The position numbers and the translations under genes were made by a program. From assembly GCA_003248845.1 (NCBI GenBank), contig QFPD01000132.1, positions 1 through 6,822 on the forward strand: DNA of 6,822 nucleotides, read 5' to 3'. The stretch comes from Microbacterium sp. GTDB lineage: Bacteria; Actinomycetota; Actinomycetes; Actinomycetales; Microbacteriaceae. How positions within the stretch are numbered: position 1 is the stretch's first letter; the number at the start of each line of letters is the position of its first letter. The notes under the pieces were generated by a model, which searched no databases, was not told the DNA's origin, and saw only the letters and a program-made list of their open reading frames with translations. Positions 6,053-6,822 of the stretch are shown piece by piece.

Positions 6053-6058
6053 ATCGTA
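6053..6058 (-). promoter_or_regulatory. Candidate -10 element of the DUF4031 gene (leaderless)
   Basis: TACGAT on the minus strand fits the actinobacterial TANNNT -10 pattern. It ends exactly 6 nt before the ATG at 6046, so transcription would begin at the start codon. No good -35 is seen at the usual distance. Confidence 0.4.
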
Positions 6059-6087
6059 GATATCCGCGACACGCGCAACGCATGCTT

Positions 6088-6116
6088 TTGCCCGCTGGGC
6101 GTGCATCCGGTAAAGT
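6088..6116 (+). promoter_or_regulatory. Promoter of the rplU-rpmA operon
   Basis: A -35 TTGCCC (6088-6093) and a -10 TAAAGT (6111-6116) are separated by exactly 17 bp, a good primary-sigma-factor match for an actinobacterium. The predicted transcription start is near 6123, giving a leader of about 100 nt before rplU. Confidence 0.7.
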
Positions 6117-6122
6117 AGTCCC

Positions 6123-6225
6123 TTGGTGCGTCGAGGTTCCGCCTCCGCGCCCGCAGACTCGTCAGAGGCGTCTCGCCTCGGAAGACAATCGGAGCCGAGC
6201 GCTCCACAGAAGAAACAGGTGTGAA
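6123..6225 (+). promoter_or_regulatory. Hairpin-rich 5' leader of rplU
   Basis: Three short stems follow one another: GAGG/CCTC (6133-6136 with 6142-6145), GAGGCG/CGCCTC with a 3-nt loop (6165-6170 with 6174-6179) and GGAGC/GCTCC (6191-6195 with 6201-6205). The first two share GAGG/CCTC arms, so they could pair in alternative ways. An A-rich single-stranded stretch (6206-6218) and a weak AGGTG precede the GTG start. L21 operons in some bacteria carry autoregulatory leaders; whether this is one is inference. Confidence 0.4.
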
Positions 6226-6456
6226 GTGGTTTACGCAGTTGTGCGCGCCGGCGGCCGGCAGGAAAAGGTCGAGGTCGGCACGGTCGTCGTGCTCGACCGC
6301 CAGAAGGCGAAGGTAGGCGAGAGGCTCGAGCTTCCCGCGGTGCAGGAGCGCGGTCCGAAGATCGTGATCCAGAAGTTCAAGAACAAGACCGGCTACAAGA
6401 AGCGCCAGGGGCACCGCCAGGACCTCACGCGCGTCAAGATCACCGGCATCAAGTAA
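6226..6456 (+). CDS. rplU: Large ribosomal subunit protein bL21, internally shortened
   Basis: A 76-residue protein with a characteristic bL21 N-terminus ([17 protein letters not shown] after the GTG start) and C-terminus ([20 protein letters not shown], 45-64, then [12 protein letters not shown]). bL21 binds 23S rRNA domain I and contacts bL20 in the 50S subunit. Normal length is about 102 residues; here ELPAV (35-39) runs straight into QERGPKI (40-46). About 26 residues, with the middle strands of the barrel, are absent and the frame is kept. The loss is either a real in-frame deletion of about 78 nt or a sequence error. GTG at 6226 fits the family start, with a weak AGGTG upstream; the frame is open further upstream, but that part lies before the promoter. 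It is co-transcribed with rpmA, 18 nt downstream. Confidence 0.88.
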   Translation: MVYAVVRAGGRQEKVEVGTVVVLDRQKAKVGERLELPAVQERGPKIVIQKFKNKTGYKKRQGHRQDLTRVKITGIK

Positions 6457-6474
6457 GCCACGGGAGAAGACGAG

Positions 6475-6732
6475 ATGGCACACAAAAAGGGCGCGAGCTC
6501 TACCCGTAACGGGCGTGACTCCAACGCACAGCGACTCGGCGTGAAGCGCTTCGGTGGCCAGCAGGTCCTCGCCGGCGAGATCATCGTCCGCCAGCGCGGC
6601 ACGCACTTTCACCCCGGCGCGAACGTCGGCCGCGGCGGCGACGACACGCTGTTCGCCCTCGAGGCGGGCGCGGTCGAGTTCGGCACGAAGGGCGGCCGCA
6701 AGGTCGTCAACATCGTGGCGGCGGCCGAGTAA
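6475..6732 (+). CDS. rpmA: Large ribosomal subunit protein bL27
   Basis: An 85-residue ribosomal protein whose N-terminal tail reaches the peptidyl-transferase centre. It starts directly with [16 protein letters not shown] (1-16), so there is no Firmicutes-type cleavable N-terminal extension. It continues with the conserved [24 protein letters not shown] (37-49) and [13 protein letters not shown] (50-62) blocks. Length is normal and nothing is missing, which contrasts with the upstream rplU. GGGAG at 6462-6466 gives a good Shine-Dalgarno with 8-nt spacing. It lies 18 nt after rplU in the usual rplU-rpmA-obgE order and is followed by a strong hairpin before obgE. Confidence 0.97.
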   Translation: MAHKKGASSTRNGRDSNAQRLGVKRFGGQQVLAGEIIVRQRGTHFHPGANVGRGGDDTLFALEAGAVEFGTKGGRKVVNIVAAAE

Positions 6733-6749
6733 GAGCGACACACACTTCG

Positions 6750-6777
6750 CGAGGGGCGGGCTTCGGCTCGCCCCTCG
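6750..6777 (+). terminator. UUCG-capped hairpin between rpmA and obgE (terminator or attenuator)
   Basis: A 12-bp stem (6750-6761 with 6766-6777, one G-U pair) closes an exceptionally stable cUUCGg tetraloop (6762-6765). It is followed by TTCGTT, a poor U-tract. It ends 25 nt before obgE, so it would either terminate most transcripts after rpmA or stabilise/process the mRNA. Confidence 0.6.
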
Positions 6778-6802
6778 TTCGTTCCCGGACAGGAGACCGA
6801 CA

Positions 6803-6822
6803 ATGGTGACCTTCGTCGATCG
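6803..6822 (+). CDS. obgE: Start of the Obg family GTPase gene (partial)
   Basis: Only six complete codons are in the window. ATG at 6803 has AGGAGA at 6791-6796 with 6-nt spacing and reads MVTFVD, the usual start of actinobacterial Obg. The position directly after rplU-rpmA is the standard place for this ribosome-assembly GTPase. The GTPase domain itself is outside the window, so the call rests on the start peptide and synteny. Confidence 0.8.

Noticed and set aside
5992..6225. Long N-terminal extension of rplU
   Set aside because: It would start upstream of the rplU promoter and within the DUF4031 gene; the conserved L21 N-terminus begins at the GTG at 6226.
1..6822. A search by eye for CRISPR arrays, insertion sequences, phage or toxin-antitoxin genes and tRNA/rRNA genes
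   Set aside because: None seen. Gene order and composition are those of a conserved housekeeping region, with no sign of horizontal transfer.

Overview
The window looks like a housekeeping stretch from a high-GC actinobacterium, most likely a member of the Microbacteriaceae close to Microbacterium. The grounds are the strongly G/C-biased third codon positions, GTG starts, ATGA/GTGA stop-start overlaps, and protein sequences and gene order (aminoacyl-tRNA synthetase, folC, DUF4233, ndk, rne, rplU, rpmA, obgE) that match that group. No mobile element, CRISPR array, tRNA or rRNA gene is visible.

Layout. Positions 3-149 hold the last 48 codons of a synthetase, probably ileS. It overlaps folC (146-1498), which overlaps a DUF4233 membrane protein gene (1495-1914), which lies one base before ndk (1916-2329). 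This is a tightly packed, probably co-transcribed and translationally coupled operon. It meets a convergent VKOR-family thiol oxidoreductase gene (2338-2955, minus), and both stop codons sit inside one perfect 14-bp palindrome. A 301-bp intergenic region (2956-3256) carries divergent promoter candidates and a structured leader for the RNase E/G gene (3257-5734). That gene converges on a small DUF4031 gene (5765-6046, minus), with a 13-bp inverted repeat spanning the junction. A divergent 179-bp region then carries a good promoter (TTGCCC-17 bp-TAAAGT) and a hairpin-rich leader for rplU (6226-6456), followed by rpmA (6475-6732), a UUCG-capped hairpin, and the first 20 bases of obgE (from 6803).

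Functional themes are translation (synthetase end, L21, L27, the ribosome-associated GTPase Obg), RNA processing (RNase E/G), folate and nucleotide metabolism (FolC, Ndk) and envelope disulfide formation (VKOR).

The most notable anomaly is rplU. Both ends of L21 are intact and characteristic of the group, but the protein is only 76 residues where about 102 is normal. About 26 residues of the central barrel are missing, in frame. Other points are three exact-period 22-residue acidic repeats at the RNase E N-terminus, a conserved-looking hydrophobic island in its disordered arm, a 19-codon upstream ORF whose ATG sits in a hairpin loop of the rne leader, and two minus-strand genes that both look leaderless, each with a -10-like hexamer exactly 6 nt before its ATG. 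I found no clearly new multi-gene system.
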